In this document: one piece after another, positions 22,130 to 35,486 of the stretch
Layout of the letters: the number at the start of each line of letters is the position of its first letter
Position numbering within the stretch: position 1 is the stretch's first letter
NCBI RefSeq assembly: GCF_963924675.1
Contig: NC_089236.1
Location: forward strand, 64,999,306-65,063,305
Source: Phocoena phocoena
Lineage: Eukaryota > Chordata > Mammalia > Artiodactyla > Phocoenidae
DNA length: 64,000 nucleotides
Reading direction: 5' to 3'
The notes under the pieces: generated by a model
What the model was told of the DNA's origin: nothing
Database searches by the model: none
The model's input: the letters and a program-made list of their open reading frames with translations, nothing else
Made by a program: the position numbers and the translations under genes

Positions 22130-24319
22130 ATTATATATACCATTGCAAGGGTATATGTAATTTTAAGATGTAGTAAAATAATTAGAAAGCAGTAAGTTTT
22201 GAGTATTTGGTACCATTGTTTTACAAATAATTTATTTAATGATAGGTTTATAAAATTTAATTTTTAACAATGGCTCTGTCTAACCAGCTTGCAAAATTCT
22301 TAAAAATTTAATAGCCACCTCTTTAGAACTGGTTCAAGTTAGCTCATACACCACTGGCTTTCCTCTGAGTGTGGGTTCACGGCAGTCGAAATAAGTCATC
22401 AGAATAAGATGACTCTTTAAATGCTGTACTGAGAACAGCTGGTAGCTGGTCAAAGGCAGAAGCAGGGAGATGTCAGAAGGTTTTGCAAGAGTGTTAGGGT
22501 TCGGCACGGGTCATGTGGAAAACCCCTGCACCTGGCCACACTTTCCCTTGCACGTGACTTATGACCATTGGTGGTTAAGCCTGGTCTTAGTCACTTACCA
22601 TAACTCTTCTAAGATGCAAGGTTTCTTTGTAGTCAGTGTCTCTGAAATCAGGATGAAATTGGAAGGCAACTCAAAATTGATTGTGTACATTTAATATATA
22701 CTGTTTCTTTTTTCCTAAAACATCTTGTATTAAATCAGTGTGGGTCTAGCAACTGAGAGCATCTTCCAACTGAGAAAACATTCTGTTTTGCTTCGTGCAC
22801 CATGGAATTGATCACACTGACGATTGAATTAAACTGATAAAGGTTTTGAAATATAAATATGTGCTCTGTAAATAAAGGCTAAGGAAAGTGAGAATGTGGG
22901 GAAAAGTGTAAGAGGAATCAATGAATCAAGCCTTCAGGGAGGCCAGTGAGTTCTCTGATTAAATAAGACAGACAGCCATACAGGAGCGTGATTTCAGGAG
23001 AACCGCATCCATTCTGCACCAGCCTGCACTGTCGACATCCAGCTGGTCTCTGTTAAAATATCTAAAATCACCCAGGAGGCACGGTATATTAAAAAGGGGC
23101 CATTAAAAAGATGAAGAGAGGGCAGTCCCTGAGGAAATGAGACAGGTAGATGTAATGAAGGGTCAGTGTTGTTTAAAGATCTGATGCAGAGTTTTTCAGC
23201 GCCGAGTAATGCCTGAACCCCTTTGAAGGGTCCACCGCGTGCTTTAGAACGCCATTCTGCCAACCCCACCTCTTTCCCCCTTTGTAACTGCTGTTCGTCT
23301 TCATTCCAACCCTGTGGCTGTTTGACATTTGTTGGGCACAAAAGCAAAAATTAAGTCCGCCTCTATTCTTTTCTCTCCAGCCAGAAATAATTAAATGTGT
23401 ATGTTATTTTATCACACTTTGCAGTGTTTAGAATGTCACATCCAAATCTCAGTTTAGTAAATAACTTGAGAAACGACAGTCATTCAGTATAAATATTTTT
23501 CAATCCGTAATTATCCCTGAGAAAGAGAAGTTTCATTTTTATAACTGAAAATAAAAATAATGTAACAGGACTATAACGGACACTGGATGATTATTATCCT
23601 TGAAATTAGGGTACACAGCAATGCTTACCAATACATTATCCGTAGAGTGTTATCCACTTAGATGAGAGCTAGAAACCAGCATGATTGTGAACCCAAACAA
23701 GACGTGGGAACAGACATATTCTAAATATACGATTATTTGTTAGTCATCCAGATGATTTTTTTAGATTCTATATCAAGTGTTTTTCCCTTAAAATTCTTAA
23801 AATAGGCCTGTGGACCACACCTCTGTGAACTCTTGCTGGAACAGCATTGGTCAAGTTCCATATTCTTCACACTATGAACAATTCTGGGGGACCTCAGGCC
23901 CCTGTGCCTCTCCATCCCACCACCCATCTCCCGCTTCAAAAACACTGCTCTGATGTGACCCATATCTCTATCTATCGGGGTTCAACTGAAAATTTTATTT
24001 GGAAAAAAAATGCTGCTGTTACATCTAAACAATTTGAAAACCACTAATCTAGCATGTGGGGTACCCCCAAAAGAACAGTCTAACTGAAATACTGCTTAAA
24101 GGGGTAAGAAAGAAGAAAGGTACCCCACCCCCCGCCCATTCCAACCCTACCTACATCACAATTTTAAAGGTCCGTCTTGGGGGATTATTCTATGAGTACC
24201 AATAAAAAACATTTTTCTGTTTCAAGGAAGTATAGAAGCAAAAGCAACAATTTAAAACAGTACGTATTTAGAACACAGCTGATGGTGTTTTGAGACCCCT
24301 GTGTGCCATGATTTGTGTC
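22130..24319. other. Unique DNA, no gene
   Basis: No supported gene. The end of a hAT-like element may be present near 24010-24050 (TTTGAAAACCACTAATCTAG). The 117-codon minus frame at 22994-23347 has no recognisable domain. Confidence 0.4.
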
Positions 24320-24445
24320 GGGCCGGCATTTTGCAAGCTTTTTCTCATTTAATCCTCCATGAAGTCTCAGCTCCATTTTACAGATCTAAAAAATAAGAGA
24401 TTCAAACTCAGATTGCTCAGCCTGGATTCAAAGCCATGTCCAAAC
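24320..24445 (-). mobile_element. MIR SINE (antisense)
   Basis: TTCTCATTTAATCCTCCATGA, CAGCTCCATTTTACAGATC and GCTCAGCCTGGATTCAAAGCC are inverted MIR blocks in order. Confidence 0.65.
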
Positions 24446-26369
24446 TGACTGTACTGTTTTTCAAACTCTTGGGACCTCTGACATTTCCTCAGTATTTTAA
24501 AGTAGAGTGTATTATAAATAACTCTTTCCCAGACATGTGTTAGGTTTGGCTTCGCCCAGAGTTATAACTGGGTTGGATGACCAGTCCAACAACTCTGTGT
24601 GATCCAGGAGCTTTACAGGGTTGTTTTGGCCTGCGAGGGAGATGAGAAATAGATAAAACCATCCTGCAGGATTAAGCCTGAAATGTTATTTGGTGGAAAA
24701 GTGTTCGCAGGCTAAACTCGAGTTCACTCATTCACTACTCCACACACGTCGTAAATCAGCCAGAAGAGAGCTATTTCCATATTTTAAATTGCTGCAAAAA
24801 TCTCTCCAACTTTCTCATTTTGCAGATAAAGGTTCAACATCATAGGAAGCAACGTGCACTGAATTTTAACGCTCACTTCAGAAATCACTCTTACTCACTT
24901 TGTGGGTTTTTGACGCTCTTCCAACATACAACCATAACCTAATTTGTTTCCAGAATGTGTGTACTTCTGTAGTTGTTTATTATTAAAATGCTTTTAAGCT
25001 CCTGTCTTTGCTATTTAGAAAACGAAAGAAAAAAATCCCTGTTGCCTTTGCATTGATTCTTGCTAATATCTCACTGAAATATTTCAAAAAGGGTTTAAAA
25101 ACCATTTCATAATATTTTAGCGATTCTGATATATGAGTTATATCATGAACCCCATGAATCCTTTCAATATATTGAAAACTGGAAAAAATCATGAGACATA
25201 GAAAAACACAATTAGTAAATATTTAAATACCAATATTTGAAAACATCACAGAAATATCTAAAATATTTTTTAAACATGTACACTGGAAAATCCTCAAATG
25301 AAGCCTAAACTATAAAATATACAGCAGGGTTACATATTATTTTACGTTTGTAATTGGAGTAAAAAATTTACAAACCTGAACACTTTGTTAAATATAAACA
25401 TTTCCCCCCAAATTTAACTATTCATCATGTTAATATATATTTTAAGCCCCTATTTTATAACAGGCATATCAAACATAGTTGTACTTGGCATCTGTAAACT
25501 TAATTCATATACCTTGTACTTTAATAGTTGTGTCTTGTTGCATAAAGTATGTTATATCTGGTTCCATTCCCTGTCTTGGTTACTAATATGTAGTGACATA
25601 AATATCAATATGAGATAACATCTTATATATCACTTTTTAGAAACTGAGAGATAAAAGCACCAAAAATATCCTGCAAATCTTTGAGCTCTTAAATGCTTTC
25701 TTGTGTGTGTGTTTGTGTTGGAAAGAAAGAGGAGGAGGGGGAAAGGAGGAAGTATTTGCTCTAACTCATGTTGTGATTTATTGGATGCTAATCTTAAGAC
25801 CACAGGATTACATTTCAAAGGTCAGGTTTACAGTCATGAAGAACAAAGATTCTGTGTGTTTGACACTAATGAGCCATGTTTATTCAGTGGGTGAAGTCAG
25901 ACAAATATTAGATTAAATCTAGATCACCGAATATTCTTATTAGGCATAGAAGCTTCTCTGGGTACAGATGTGCTAATATTAAACAGAATGCCGTACAAAA
26001 TATTTTCCCTGAATTACTAAGGTAAATAAGTTACGCTAATCAAATGGAGAGGGGGAAATTTAGAAAATTTAAATTGATTTTAATTTTGTAAAAGCACAAT
26101 TAGGAGAGTCTAATGCCTTTCAAAATGTGACTTTATAGCCCCATTACACACCCTTTTGAAAAATAAGTAAAGCCATCCTTAGAATGGCAGTTGCCAAGTC
26201 CATGGGTTCATTTAAGTTTTCTTCAAGCACTTTTATTTATAGAGCATTATTCGTCATCTACATCCAGTTTACTTACATACGGTTCAAGTTGTTCTCAGTT
26301 TCCTATTTCCTACTTTCTCCTTTCAGTTTTGTGAACCGTGTGTATCTTGGCCATTTAGCTCATGTGTTT
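24446..26369. other. Unique AT-rich DNA, no gene
   Basis: Nothing supported in nearly 2 kb; open frames are short and no repeat family is recognised. Confidence 0.45.
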
Positions 26370-27330
26370 ATTTAACAAATGGTTATGACAAGCCCCTGAA
26401 GGGCCAGGCACAGTGCTTGGCACCCATAATATCAATACAAGGATGACCAAGTCATGATTCCTGCCTTCAAGGAGTTCACTGTATAAAAACACAGGAAGAA
26501 GTGATGAGTCCATGGGAGTAGATCAGAAAAGCCTTCTCAGACTCGGAGAGAAGCACTTCCCAGGCAAAGAAGGGGGCAGTTGTACACACTGGGAGGGAAG
26601 GGAGATGTAAACATTGAAACATGACAGAGGTGGAATGAGTGGAGTAGATGGGTAGAGAGAACGCGAGTCTGGTGGGGGAAGTACATGAGGCATGGCCCTT
26701 TCGCTCACACCCAAGAGCTTGAACCTCATTCCACGAGGATCAGGAGTCTCTGCAAGGTTTAAACAGTAACTGGAAGAGTCCATTTTATGACTGTGTGAGG
26801 AGTGAAGGAGGCAGAGACCAAAGGCAGGGGCCCAGGTTAGACCTTTCCTAACCATCCGTTCCTGGAGCTGAGGCCCTGGACCAGAGAAGCACCAGCGAGG
26901 ACAGAGTAGAGGGGACCCATAACAATGTCCGGGTCAACAGGACTTGGTGACCGGCTGAATGGATGGTGTAAGTAGGATAGAAACAACCAGTATAACTCCC
27001 AGGTTTCTGACTCCAGGTAGTTAAGAGTGTCATCCATTAAGACAGTCATGGCAGGGCTTCCCTGGTGGCGCAGTGGTTGACAGTCCGCCTGCCGATGCAG
27101 AGGACGAGGGTTCATGCCCCGGTCTGGGAAGATCCCACATGCCGCGGAGCGGCTGGGCCCGTGAGCCATGGCCGCTGAGCCTGCGCGTCCGGAGCCTGTG
27201 CTCCGCATTGGGAGAGGCCACAACAGTGAGAGACCCGCGTACCAGAAAAAAAAAGACAGTCATGGCAGTGGGGGAAATGGTCTTAAGGGAAAGAAATCCA
27301 ATTTGAGATAAAAGTTTGAGATGACTGTGG
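26370..27330 (-). mobile_element. L2 LINE (antisense), split by a SINE
   Basis: A long decayed copy: GGGCCAGGCACAGTGCTTGGC, TCAAGGAGTTCACTGTATAA, CTCACACCCAAGAGCTTGAACC, AACTCCCAGGTTTCTGACTCC, and after the SINE AAATCCAATTTGAGATAAAAG. The order follows the L2 reverse complement from its 3' end into ORF2. About 760 bp of L2 remains once the SINE is removed, and the reverse transcriptase frame is broken throughout. Confidence 0.75.
27055..27252 (+). mobile_element. Cetacean CHR SINE (short form), nested in L2
   Basis: Perfect 16 bp target duplication AAGACAGTCATGGCAG (27039-27054 and 27253-27268). The body is near-consensus apart from GACGAGGGTTCATGCC in the B-box area. Short A-tail. Confidence 0.96.
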
Positions 27331-28724
27331 AAAAGCTACCTCTTGATGGAAGGCATAGTTAGAGTAGTGGAAGCAGGACTCGTGATAACCCCCCCAAAAT
27401 CTGAATGTGGGCTGTTCCTTTATCAGTCGGGGAGGTTTCCCTACATAGGCCAACCCTGAAGTTGAGAGTAGTGAAGCAGAATGCACAGATATGGCTTTTA
27501 AGGAGCCGATTTTAAAAATGCATTTCTCTTTTCCAACAAGTATTTAATTAGCCCTATTCTGTATAAGAAAGGTTGCGAGTTTTATAACAACTGGTAAGCG
27601 CTGGCTACACAGCATTGCTCCCTGCACATTTCTTTGCTTGCTTCATTAAACTCCTTTGTAATGGGGGGAAAAAAAACCAAAGAAATCTGCTTTCGAAATC
27701 TGAGAGCACCTGAGAGACATAATTTGAGGCAGCGATCAGAATCAAGCTAACTGATACATCAGTGCTGGTCTCTCCTGGGTAGTCTGTTCCCAGGATTTCC
27801 AAGGGCTGTGAAGATGATCTTGAAGATAAGGTTATGTGGCCTTCCAGTAGCTTTCAGAAAAGGAATTCTTCAAAATGAATAGCAATTTAAAAAACTATCT
27901 TTCCCTAAGAGACATAGCATTTGGTGATAAATTGAATGCTTCTCACTGAATTGAACATATCATGATCTAGATAGAAACTCGGTCTGAAAAAATAAATAAA
28001 TAAAACATGGCACCTTTCATAGTATCACAAAATGAGCTATTTCTGATACTTAAAGTATCTGATTTCTAGAGAAGGAATTTCTGTTAAGGCATGTTCTTTT
28101 TTTTGAGATACAGATGATATATTTTCTATAACATGCCACAAAAATATGCTGATTTTACTCATGTATTGGTATTGTTAGTTTATATAGACTAGAAACCTAT
28201 GTAACCATCTCTTACGAAGGAAAAACAATATACCCATACAGAAAGAGCACAGATATTGTGTCTTGGTAAAAGTCAGTAACTTGTTGGTCAGAGATTCATG
28301 CGTGGCTATTAGTTCAACTTTCATATATGAGAGAAAATGGAAAAATATGGCAAATACTATTGGTAGGGATTCTCTAATAATTCATAAATGGTTTAAGTTA
28401 TGTTTTGGAGGATCTTTTTGCTTTGTGTTTTGTTTACTTGTTTTTCAATTTAACCCACAAATTGCCTGGTAATATGTTCATGAAATGCCCCCAGACAAAT
28501 TAGTTTCACTTCTAGTGTTCCTTCTTGCCATTTCAGTTGGAGAAAGATAAAAAAATAATAAGCTTTGAAAGAAGAGAAGTTGTGTCTTATTATTATTGTT
28601 ATGTGTTGCTGCAGTGAAGACATGAAATTGGAAATGGCAGAATATGGAGTGGGGAAAAGTCTGATATTTTGACATTGTGACGTGTTTGTGAAGAGAGGTC
28701 AGAACTCTACATCCATGGAGTGAG
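27331..28724. other. Unique DNA, no gene
   Basis: No gene or confident repeat. Confidence 0.45.
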
Positions 28725-28792
28725 GGATTTATATATATACATATATATATGCACACATATATGTATGTATGTATATACACGTATATATTTTT
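28725..28792. repeat. (TA)/(TATG) compound microsatellite
   Basis: TATATATATACATATATATATG followed by three TATG units and TATACACG. The ORF on the other strand reads as HTYIYVCIYI, a translation artefact of the repeat. Confidence 0.85.
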
Positions 28793-30792
28793 TAGAACTG
28801 TGCGGGTAGTAAAACTGTTTCAGTAATGCACTCACCTTGTATAATCTCACCTAGGCAAGTTGCAAAAACATAAATCTCTGGATAATGCAGTTTTTAATTC
28901 TGAAACTGAAAGATTCCTTACTAAATTTCTAGAAATTTCTACAAGAATCTCCCAAATCATTCCAACCCCTTCCACATCTCTTCCAAAACTTCCAAATTCT
29001 TGTTTATAAACTGCACTTTCATTAATGAAAAGAAGCCATTTCTTAGAAGAAATAGTCTGTTTTTCTTGTTTGCTCTTCAAATTAGGGTTTTAAAAGCTGT
29101 CATGGATGAAAATTATTTTCTCCATAATCTCAGAATTATTTCACAGTAGGGAAAAGATATTTATTATCAAAAGGGAAAAGAGAAGCATTTTCGTGGAGTT
29201 CCTGCTCCTCTCCCATTTTGGGGATATGAATTTCCATCATCTTCTGGTTGGGAATCAGTGAATAATTTCAAACCTCAAGGAATTCTGGGAGTTACGATTG
29301 TGACCAAAGGGTTCAGATCAGTGCCTCTGTCATCACACCAAACAGCCAAGAATGCACAAGGTGTGGTTACTCTGAAAAGCCAGACACTCATTTTGCTTTT
29401 TTTTCTTTTAACTTCAGGATTTCCTTTCCCCAGGCGTATAGTAGACATTCAATAAATATGTGTTAACTTAGTGAATTAATAAGAATTGTTATCTAATTGT
29501 GTAGCTAAATAATCAAAGTCCAGTGATGCCATTTCTTGGTTTATGCTGAAATCTGCTATTGGGGAAACATTCTCTAGGCTTCCATTGGGTACTTTCACTA
29601 TTTTATTCTTAAAATAATTGTATGCTTTTCAAGTTTCTCTCTTCTGCCCTTTGCCTCAGTCTCCTGATAATAATTATCTTTAATATCAAATGTCTCAAGT
29701 GTCTTAAAAAGCTTTTGATATTCAGAGATGATTTTCATTTTCCAGCATTTCCTGAATATTACTGTAGAATTTTTACTTAGACACAATTACTGGGGGAAAA
29801 ATGAGAAAAAATGTAGGGAGGTGAAGCCACGAGAAGGAGTAAAATCCAAAAACATAAAATATTTATTGACATATTGTTTAAGGATATATCCATGCGTTGT
29901 AAAACTACATCAAGCATAAAGGAAAAAATACAAAAAGCAGAGAAGCAGCTCTGCTTGTGGGAGGAGTTACATGGGTACAATTGAGGTGGGACCCAGGGGT
30001 GTCTCTCAAGCCATGCAAAGTCTAGTGCATCTTAAGCTTTAAAGTAGGTGTAATTCATTATTTTATATACCTTTATTATATATTATGATATAATGTATAA
30101 CAGTATGTATTACATGCCAAATGTCAATAACATATATAAATATATCTTCATAAAAAGGAATATGTATTATTTTATTTATGTAAAATATTTCAAATAAAAA
30201 AATATAGGGAGAGATGATGATAAAAACCACAGTCAGGCCAGGGTCATACAAATAAAGAAATACCTATATTGATCTATTATGTTGAGGCAGATTTGAAATT
30301 TATACTCACCATTGTGAGCCTTTTTTAAAAAGCAAATATAATAATGGCTTTTAGTGACTTTCTTCCAGGAAGAAATTAAATTTTCTATTGGTTTTCAAAA
30401 TGCTTAGGTCCTCTAAAAGTTAATTTCTGGTTTATCTATTATTTACATGTTTCCTAAATATTTAATGTCATCTTTTCCTTAATGAATAGAAAGGAAGGGT
30501 AAAAATGATGTCAAATATTATAACTTGTTTCCTTTATTTCTTCCATAATTTTTTTGACCAGTACACATGCTTTTTCTGCATATATGGTTAACATAAGAAG
30601 TTGACCAAGCCAATTTCTGTGTTAAGGTAGAAGTAAAGTTTCACAATATCAAAACCCTTATTTTTCTGAAATAAATTTTGTTGTTCTGAAAACTGCTCTC
30701 GGTCAGCCATTAGCTAGGGACTAAGTATCTCTTTACAGTACTTTGTAAAAATGTTTCTGGTTATAAAGATCAAAAGGTCAAAATCTATAAGA
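28793..30792. other. Unique AT-rich DNA, no gene
   Basis: A brief L2-type tail (GTATAGTAGACATTCAATAAATATG) lies near 29430-29460. About 30055-30200 is strongly A/T-rich. No gene is supported. Confidence 0.45.
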
Positions 30793-30803
30793 TTTCATTC
30801 ATT

Positions 30804-31020
30804 TTTTTTTTTTTTTTTTTTTTTTTTTGCAGTACGCGGGCCTCTCACTGTTGTGGTCTCTCCCATTGCGGAGCACAGGCTCCGGACGTGCAGGCTCAGC
30901 GGCCATGGCTCACGGGCCCAGCCGCTCCGCGGCATGTGGGATCTTCCCAGACCGGGTCACGAACCCGTGTCCCCTGCATCGGCAGGCGGACTCTCAACCA
31001 CTGCGCCACCAGGGAAGCCC
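30804..31020 (-). mobile_element. Cetacean CHR SINE (short form)
   Basis: Poly-T (A-tail), complementary CHR body, ending CTGCGCCACCAGGGAAGCCC. Target duplication TCATTCATTTT at 30795-30805 (overlapping the T-run) and 31021-31031. Near-consensus. Confidence 0.95.
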
Positions 31021-31031
31021 TCATTCATTTT

Positions 31032-32094
31032 TGACTCTGAGAAATCTTTAAATTGTGTTATCGTTTTAGGGGAAAAAAACATATGTACTAGTCATTTCTA
31101 GTTATAGTTAATTGTTTTCTTACTTGAAATCTGGGCATAGGATCTAACAACTGAACTTAATATCCAAAAACCAGAAAACCTAAGATTTATGGTTATATAC
31201 AAAACCTATATTTATCGCTCTTTAGAGTGGTTTGAACCTATGATGTGGCAAAGGGGCCTTTACATAGATGTACATGGTAAAAATCCAAAAGCCTAGGGTC
31301 TTATGCTTCCAGACCAGTCCCTGGTCATTCCTGGTTAAAAATTGGCAGATAATGTTCTGCTAAATTATTGTTGTTTCAGTAGTAAAAGCAAGAAGAGTGC
31401 TTGCGCACTGCCATCCAGATGGCCACATGGGAGTGAGGTCGCCACAGGTGACCAGTCTAGCTTTACATGTTCAGAAAGCTGATTTTTTAATTCATCTTTA
31501 GGGTGAGATGGGAGAATATTTATTCCTTGTTCCTGAATATTCCTATCTGCTATCCGGGTATCTCTTTTCTCACATTAAGGTGTCTAGAAAGCCAGATTAG
31601 GAATTAGAAGGTGTTAATGATCAAAGAGTTAAGCAAAGGGGCCTAGGCTGCTTTGTAGACAATTTCATACAGTCCACACGAGTGATTATTTCTGCTGCCC
31701 TATAGGAGACGGAATTCTATTTTAGGTGATACTGCGTTTCTTTCCACACATCTTTTCTTTCTCAACTCTTATTAATCACCACTTAATTGTACATAATTAC
31801 AATTTCTAGCATTAAAATATGTCTTCTGTTAGGTTTTAAAATCAATGTGTTTATTTTTGGGGAAACACATTAGACTTGAAAATTCAGGAAGCATCCATTT
31901 TATCAGGAACTTGATTATTCATCTTCTCTTGGGTGGATCATTAACTGAGTTAAATTAAATCTTTTAGTGGGAATATTTTCATTATTACTTCACAAAGGGC
32001 AACATAAGTAATAATCATTTGCAAGCTGATTTGTTTGTAGTTGTGGACTTCTTATGTGGAGAACAGTAGATCATTGTATCTGCCCAATATCAGT
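31032..32094. other. Unique DNA, no gene
   Basis: No gene and no repeat that I can name. Confidence 0.45.
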
Positions 32095-32445
32095 GGCCTG
32101 AACTACAAAGGTTCTTTTCTTTCTTAGGTTACATGCCTATTGTGTGTCAGGTAGGGAGGCTGCACCGTGTGTCCTCGCTCTCAACCCAAGGGGATAGAGC
32201 AGTTGCTATCTGGAATTTTACCAGTCACTCTGACAGAGGGAAGATGGGAGTTCTGGCCATGGCTGGTCTTGAATGGGTAATTAATAATTGTTCTGCCCTG
32301 GAAGTGACAGAATATTACCAGCCAGGACAAACCACTTGGCCCCACCTAACCAAAAGGGGGCCAAGCACTGCAATCCTGCCATGTGACCAGAAATGAAGAG
32401 AACTGGAAAGATCTGGCGAACACCACCGTTGACTTTCCTAATCAT
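32095..32445. mobile_element. Old dispersed repeat, class unassigned
   Basis: GCTATCTGGAATTTTACCAG, CTGCCCTGGAAGTGACAGAAT, CACTTGGCCCCACCTAACC, GGGGGCCAAGCACTGCAAT, CATGTGACCAGAAATGAAGAG recur in this order in many mammalian loci as an ancient interspersed repeat. I cannot assign it to LTR or DNA-transposon class by eye. The 87-codon frame at 32133-32396 lies inside it. Confidence 0.45.
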
Positions 32446-33184
32446 TTGTATGAAGAAGTTGCCATCATCCCTCATGTTGGCATATCTCTATCTGGAAGGA
32501 GTAGAGACCTCAGGTTATGTCAAACAATGTCAAAGACTACCACGATCATGTTTTAGATTCCCATTTTCTTTTCATAATGACTCTTTTCTATACCCATGTG
32601 TCTCAAAAACATAAACTAGTATCTTCATTAGTATCTATGAGCATTTCTCTGAAGTTCTCCTTAACTTCTTTGGACCTCAGTTTGCTTCAGCAGGAAACTA
32701 AAGATTCAGACTAAAGCCTCCCTTCTAAATTTTGAAGTTTCATGACTGCATTGTGGAGTTATTAAACTGTGACATTTATAGTATTCAATTATATAGTCAT
32801 TTATAATGAGCTTTTAGCACATTTTAAAAATATGCTATAGTTACTCAGCATTTAGAGCCCACAATATCGAATTGAAATAGTGAGGCACCTCACTTATCTT
32901 TAACATCAGAATGAATGGAAGCTATAATGAATGAGCTATAAGTTGTGCTGGACTACTGCTGCTTACTCTTAGATCTGTACTCTCAGATCTTTCTTCTACG
33001 CCCCTCTATATAGTAGGGAACTACATTTCCCAGGATCCCGTGTCCTTTAGCTTCTGAGTCAGTTCATCCAATCAGAGGTACTCTTGCTTCCAGAGCCGGA
33101 AAGAAGCCAGACTACTTCTTCCTTCTCACTCCGCCTCCTTGTGGTGTCTCTAGTACCCGCAGCAACTGCACTTCCCCCATGGCT
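32446..33184. other. Unique DNA plus a repeat-like patch
   Basis: About 32950-33170 contains GGGAACTACATTTCCCAGGATCCC and CATCCAATCAGAGG, a combination typical of an old dispersed element, family not assigned. No gene is seen. Confidence 0.35.
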
Positions 33185-33465
33185 GCTCAGATATCACCTC
33201 ACACCTTTCACAATGGCTATCTTCAAAAAGTCTACAAATAACAAATGTTGGTAAGGAGGTGAAGGGAAAGGGAACCCTCCTACAGTGTTGGTAGGAATGT
33301 AAATCAGTGCAGCCACTATGGAAAACAGTACAGAGGTTCCTTGAAACACTAAAAACAGGATTACCACGTGATCCAGCAACTCCACTCCCGGGTATATATA
33401 CAGAAAAAACGAAAACACTAAATGAAAAAGATAAATGCACCCCAACGTTCGTAACAACATTTTTC
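33185..33465 (+). mobile_element. L1 ORF2 3' fragment
   Basis: AGATATCACCTCACACC, CAATGGCTATCTTCAAAAAG, GGGAACCCTCCTACAGTG, GAATGTAAATCAGTGCAGCC and GGATTACCACGTGATCCAGC follow L1 ORF2 near its 3' end in sense. Frame is lost and there is no A-tail. The minus-strand frames of 88-96 codons here are antisense of L1. Confidence 0.85.
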
Positions 33466-33604
33466 TCTTTTAAATGAATGAGGTCAGTAGGATAAGTGGA
33501 AAGTATAGTGGACCAGAGAGGGAATAATTTAAATATTAGTCCCTCTTCTACTTCACTTCCTGTATTTCTTTTTCCTCGTTTATATAATAAGAGTTTTGTT
33601 CACT

Positions 33605-33905
33605 ACTGTGCAACAACATGAATGAGTCTCAGAAACGACATGCTCAGTGAAGGAAGCCAGTAGGTACAGTAAAGTTTCATGTAGATGGGGCTGATCTATG
33701 GAAATATACATCAGAATAATGCTTGTCTTGGTAGGGGGAGAGGGAGAGAATTGAAATGAGGCAATTTTCCAGGGTGATGACAGTGCTCTCCATGTTGACT
33801 GGGGTGTTGTTTACATGGGTGTATGTATTTGTTAAAACTCACCAAACAGTACACTTTGAGGTGTTCATATTTTACTGTATGTAATTATACCTCAATATAG
33901 AAGAA
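33605..33905 (+). mobile_element. Old L1ME-type 3' end
   Basis: ACATGAATGAGTCTCAGAAACG, AGTGAAGGAAGCCAGTAGG, GGGGTGTTGTTTACATGGG, AACAGTACACTTTGAGGTG and the end GTAATTATACCTCAATATAG are the ordered blocks of an old L1 3' end. It is older than the L1 piece just upstream and probably independent. Confidence 0.7.
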
Positions 33906-34181
33906 GAAAAGGGTGTGCTGAGAAAGACAATTAATTAACTTGTTAATTAAGCAAAGGGGCTTGGATTATATGTCTCTAAGATGTCTTTTAGCTCTAAAAC
34001 TTGATTCTTTTCTAGTGAAGAATTTGGATGAAATAAAGGGGAAAAGGGAGGGAGAGACAGAGAATGTTACTAGGCTTTAAAAGTTCCAAAGTCATTCTAC
34101 AAACACATATTTTAAAACTTTTGTTAGAGGGTTCATGCCTGCTTACTAAGAGAATAGACAGTGGAAACCAACTGCATATAT

Positions 34182-34375
34182 TTTAAGCCCAGATCCATGA
34201 GTGATTAGCTCTGGGAACTTGAACAAATAACTTAAGCCCCTATTCCTGAGTTTCAACATGTGTATTACAGAGTCAATGCTTGTATCTAACCTAGTGGATC
34301 ACTGTGAGGCTTAGATGAGAGAATGCATATATAGTTTTTAGCGTGGTGCTGGGCGTATAGTAAATGCTTAATAAG
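34182..34375 (+). mobile_element. MIR SINE, nearly complete
   Basis: GATTAGCTCTGGGAACTTGAAC, TCCTGAGTTTCAACATGTG, GTGAGGCTTAGATGAGAGAAT and GTGGTGCTGGGCGTATAGTAAATGC keep the complete MIR order in sense. Confidence 0.75.
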
Positions 34376-34393
34376 TGATGATGATGATGATGA
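34376..34393. repeat. (GAT)n trinucleotide repeat
   Basis: Six GAT units directly follow the MIR 3' end, where MIR elements commonly carry short tandem tails. Confidence 0.85.
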
Positions 34394-34409
34394 ATCTTTC
34401 CAGAAATTT

Positions 34410-34700
34410 CTTCATATGCATTGGCAGATAGATCTATTGAATCCATCATTTTTTAATACAAATGTGATCATATTATGCACACCATTTTGCAGATTTAACA
34501 AATTTAGTATACCTACACCTTTTTCCATGTTACCATATACAGTTCTGTTTGGTGATGGCATCATATTCGTTACCTGGATGGGCCATGATATATTTAACTG
34601 TTCTCATATTGATTAGCATTTAGGATATGTTGGGGTTTTTATTATTATAAATAATACAGAAATGAACATTCTTACATGCAATATTGAAGGATATAATTTT
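34410..34700 (-). mobile_element. Possible old L1 fragment (antisense)
   Basis: ATTAGCATTTAGGATATGTTGG, TATTATTATAAATAATACAGAA and ATGAACATTCTTACATGCAAT resemble the reverse strand of an old L1. Divergence is high. Confidence 0.45.
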
Positions 34701-35263
34701 TTAAGCAGAAAGAATATCTAACCATTTTACTGTCAGAGTTAACTTTTTAATTTTAAGACTAACTCTGTCCACTAAGCCTCCTAGCTTTTTAAAATTTTAT
34801 CTTAGATTCCGAAGTCAGGCAGTCAGTTGATGAAATACAAAGGAACGGTTGTTATCTTTTATACTCTCAGTTTTCTACAGTGAAGTAATGGGAAATAAAT
34901 CATAATTCTGAAAGAAATATATAAAAGCAAGTAAATATTATACCACTATCTTAGGATAGGAAATATATTCGGGGTGCTCAGCAAATGTAAAAACCCAGCC
35001 TCGATAGGCATGCTGAGTGGACAGGAGATCCTTAGGATTGTCAGAAGGAAAGGTGAATGGGACTGAGGTTTCTAAAATTTAATTTTGAAATTAGAGTAGG
35101 AAACCTCTTTGAAAATTCTATTTATTTGCTAGAAATATGAAGGCAAGTAACATCAAGCCACCTCATCTTAAAGCATCTCAAGAATACAAGGCCCTCTGGC
35201 ATTTTTTTTTCTTCAGAGAAAAAGACCATGAAGTCATTCTGCCTTATTAAGAAACCTAGTGGG

Positions 35264-35471
35264 GGGGCTTCCCTGGTGGCGCAGTGGTTGAGAGTCCGCC
35301 TGGCGATGCAGGGGACGCGGGTTCGTGCCCCGATCCGGGAGGATCCCACGTGCCACGGAGCGGCTGGGCCCGTGAGCCATGGCCGCTGAGCCTGCGCTTC
35401 CGTAGCCTGTGCTCCGCAACGGGAGAGGCCACAACAGTGAGAGGCCCGCGTACCGCCAAAAAAAAAAAAAA
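35264..35471 (+). mobile_element. Cetacean CHR SINE (short form)
   Basis: Perfect 15 bp target duplication AAGAAACCTAGTGGG (35249-35263 and 35472-35486). Small differences from neighbours include GTCCGCCTGGCGATG and CTTCCGTAGCC. Overlapping frames of 66-97 codons are SINE artefacts. Confidence 0.96.
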
Positions 35472-35486
35472 AAGAAACCTAGTGGG

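Noticed and set aside
33150..33460. 88-96 codon minus-strand frames with hydrophobic stretches
   Set aside because: They are antisense to an L1 ORF2 fragment.
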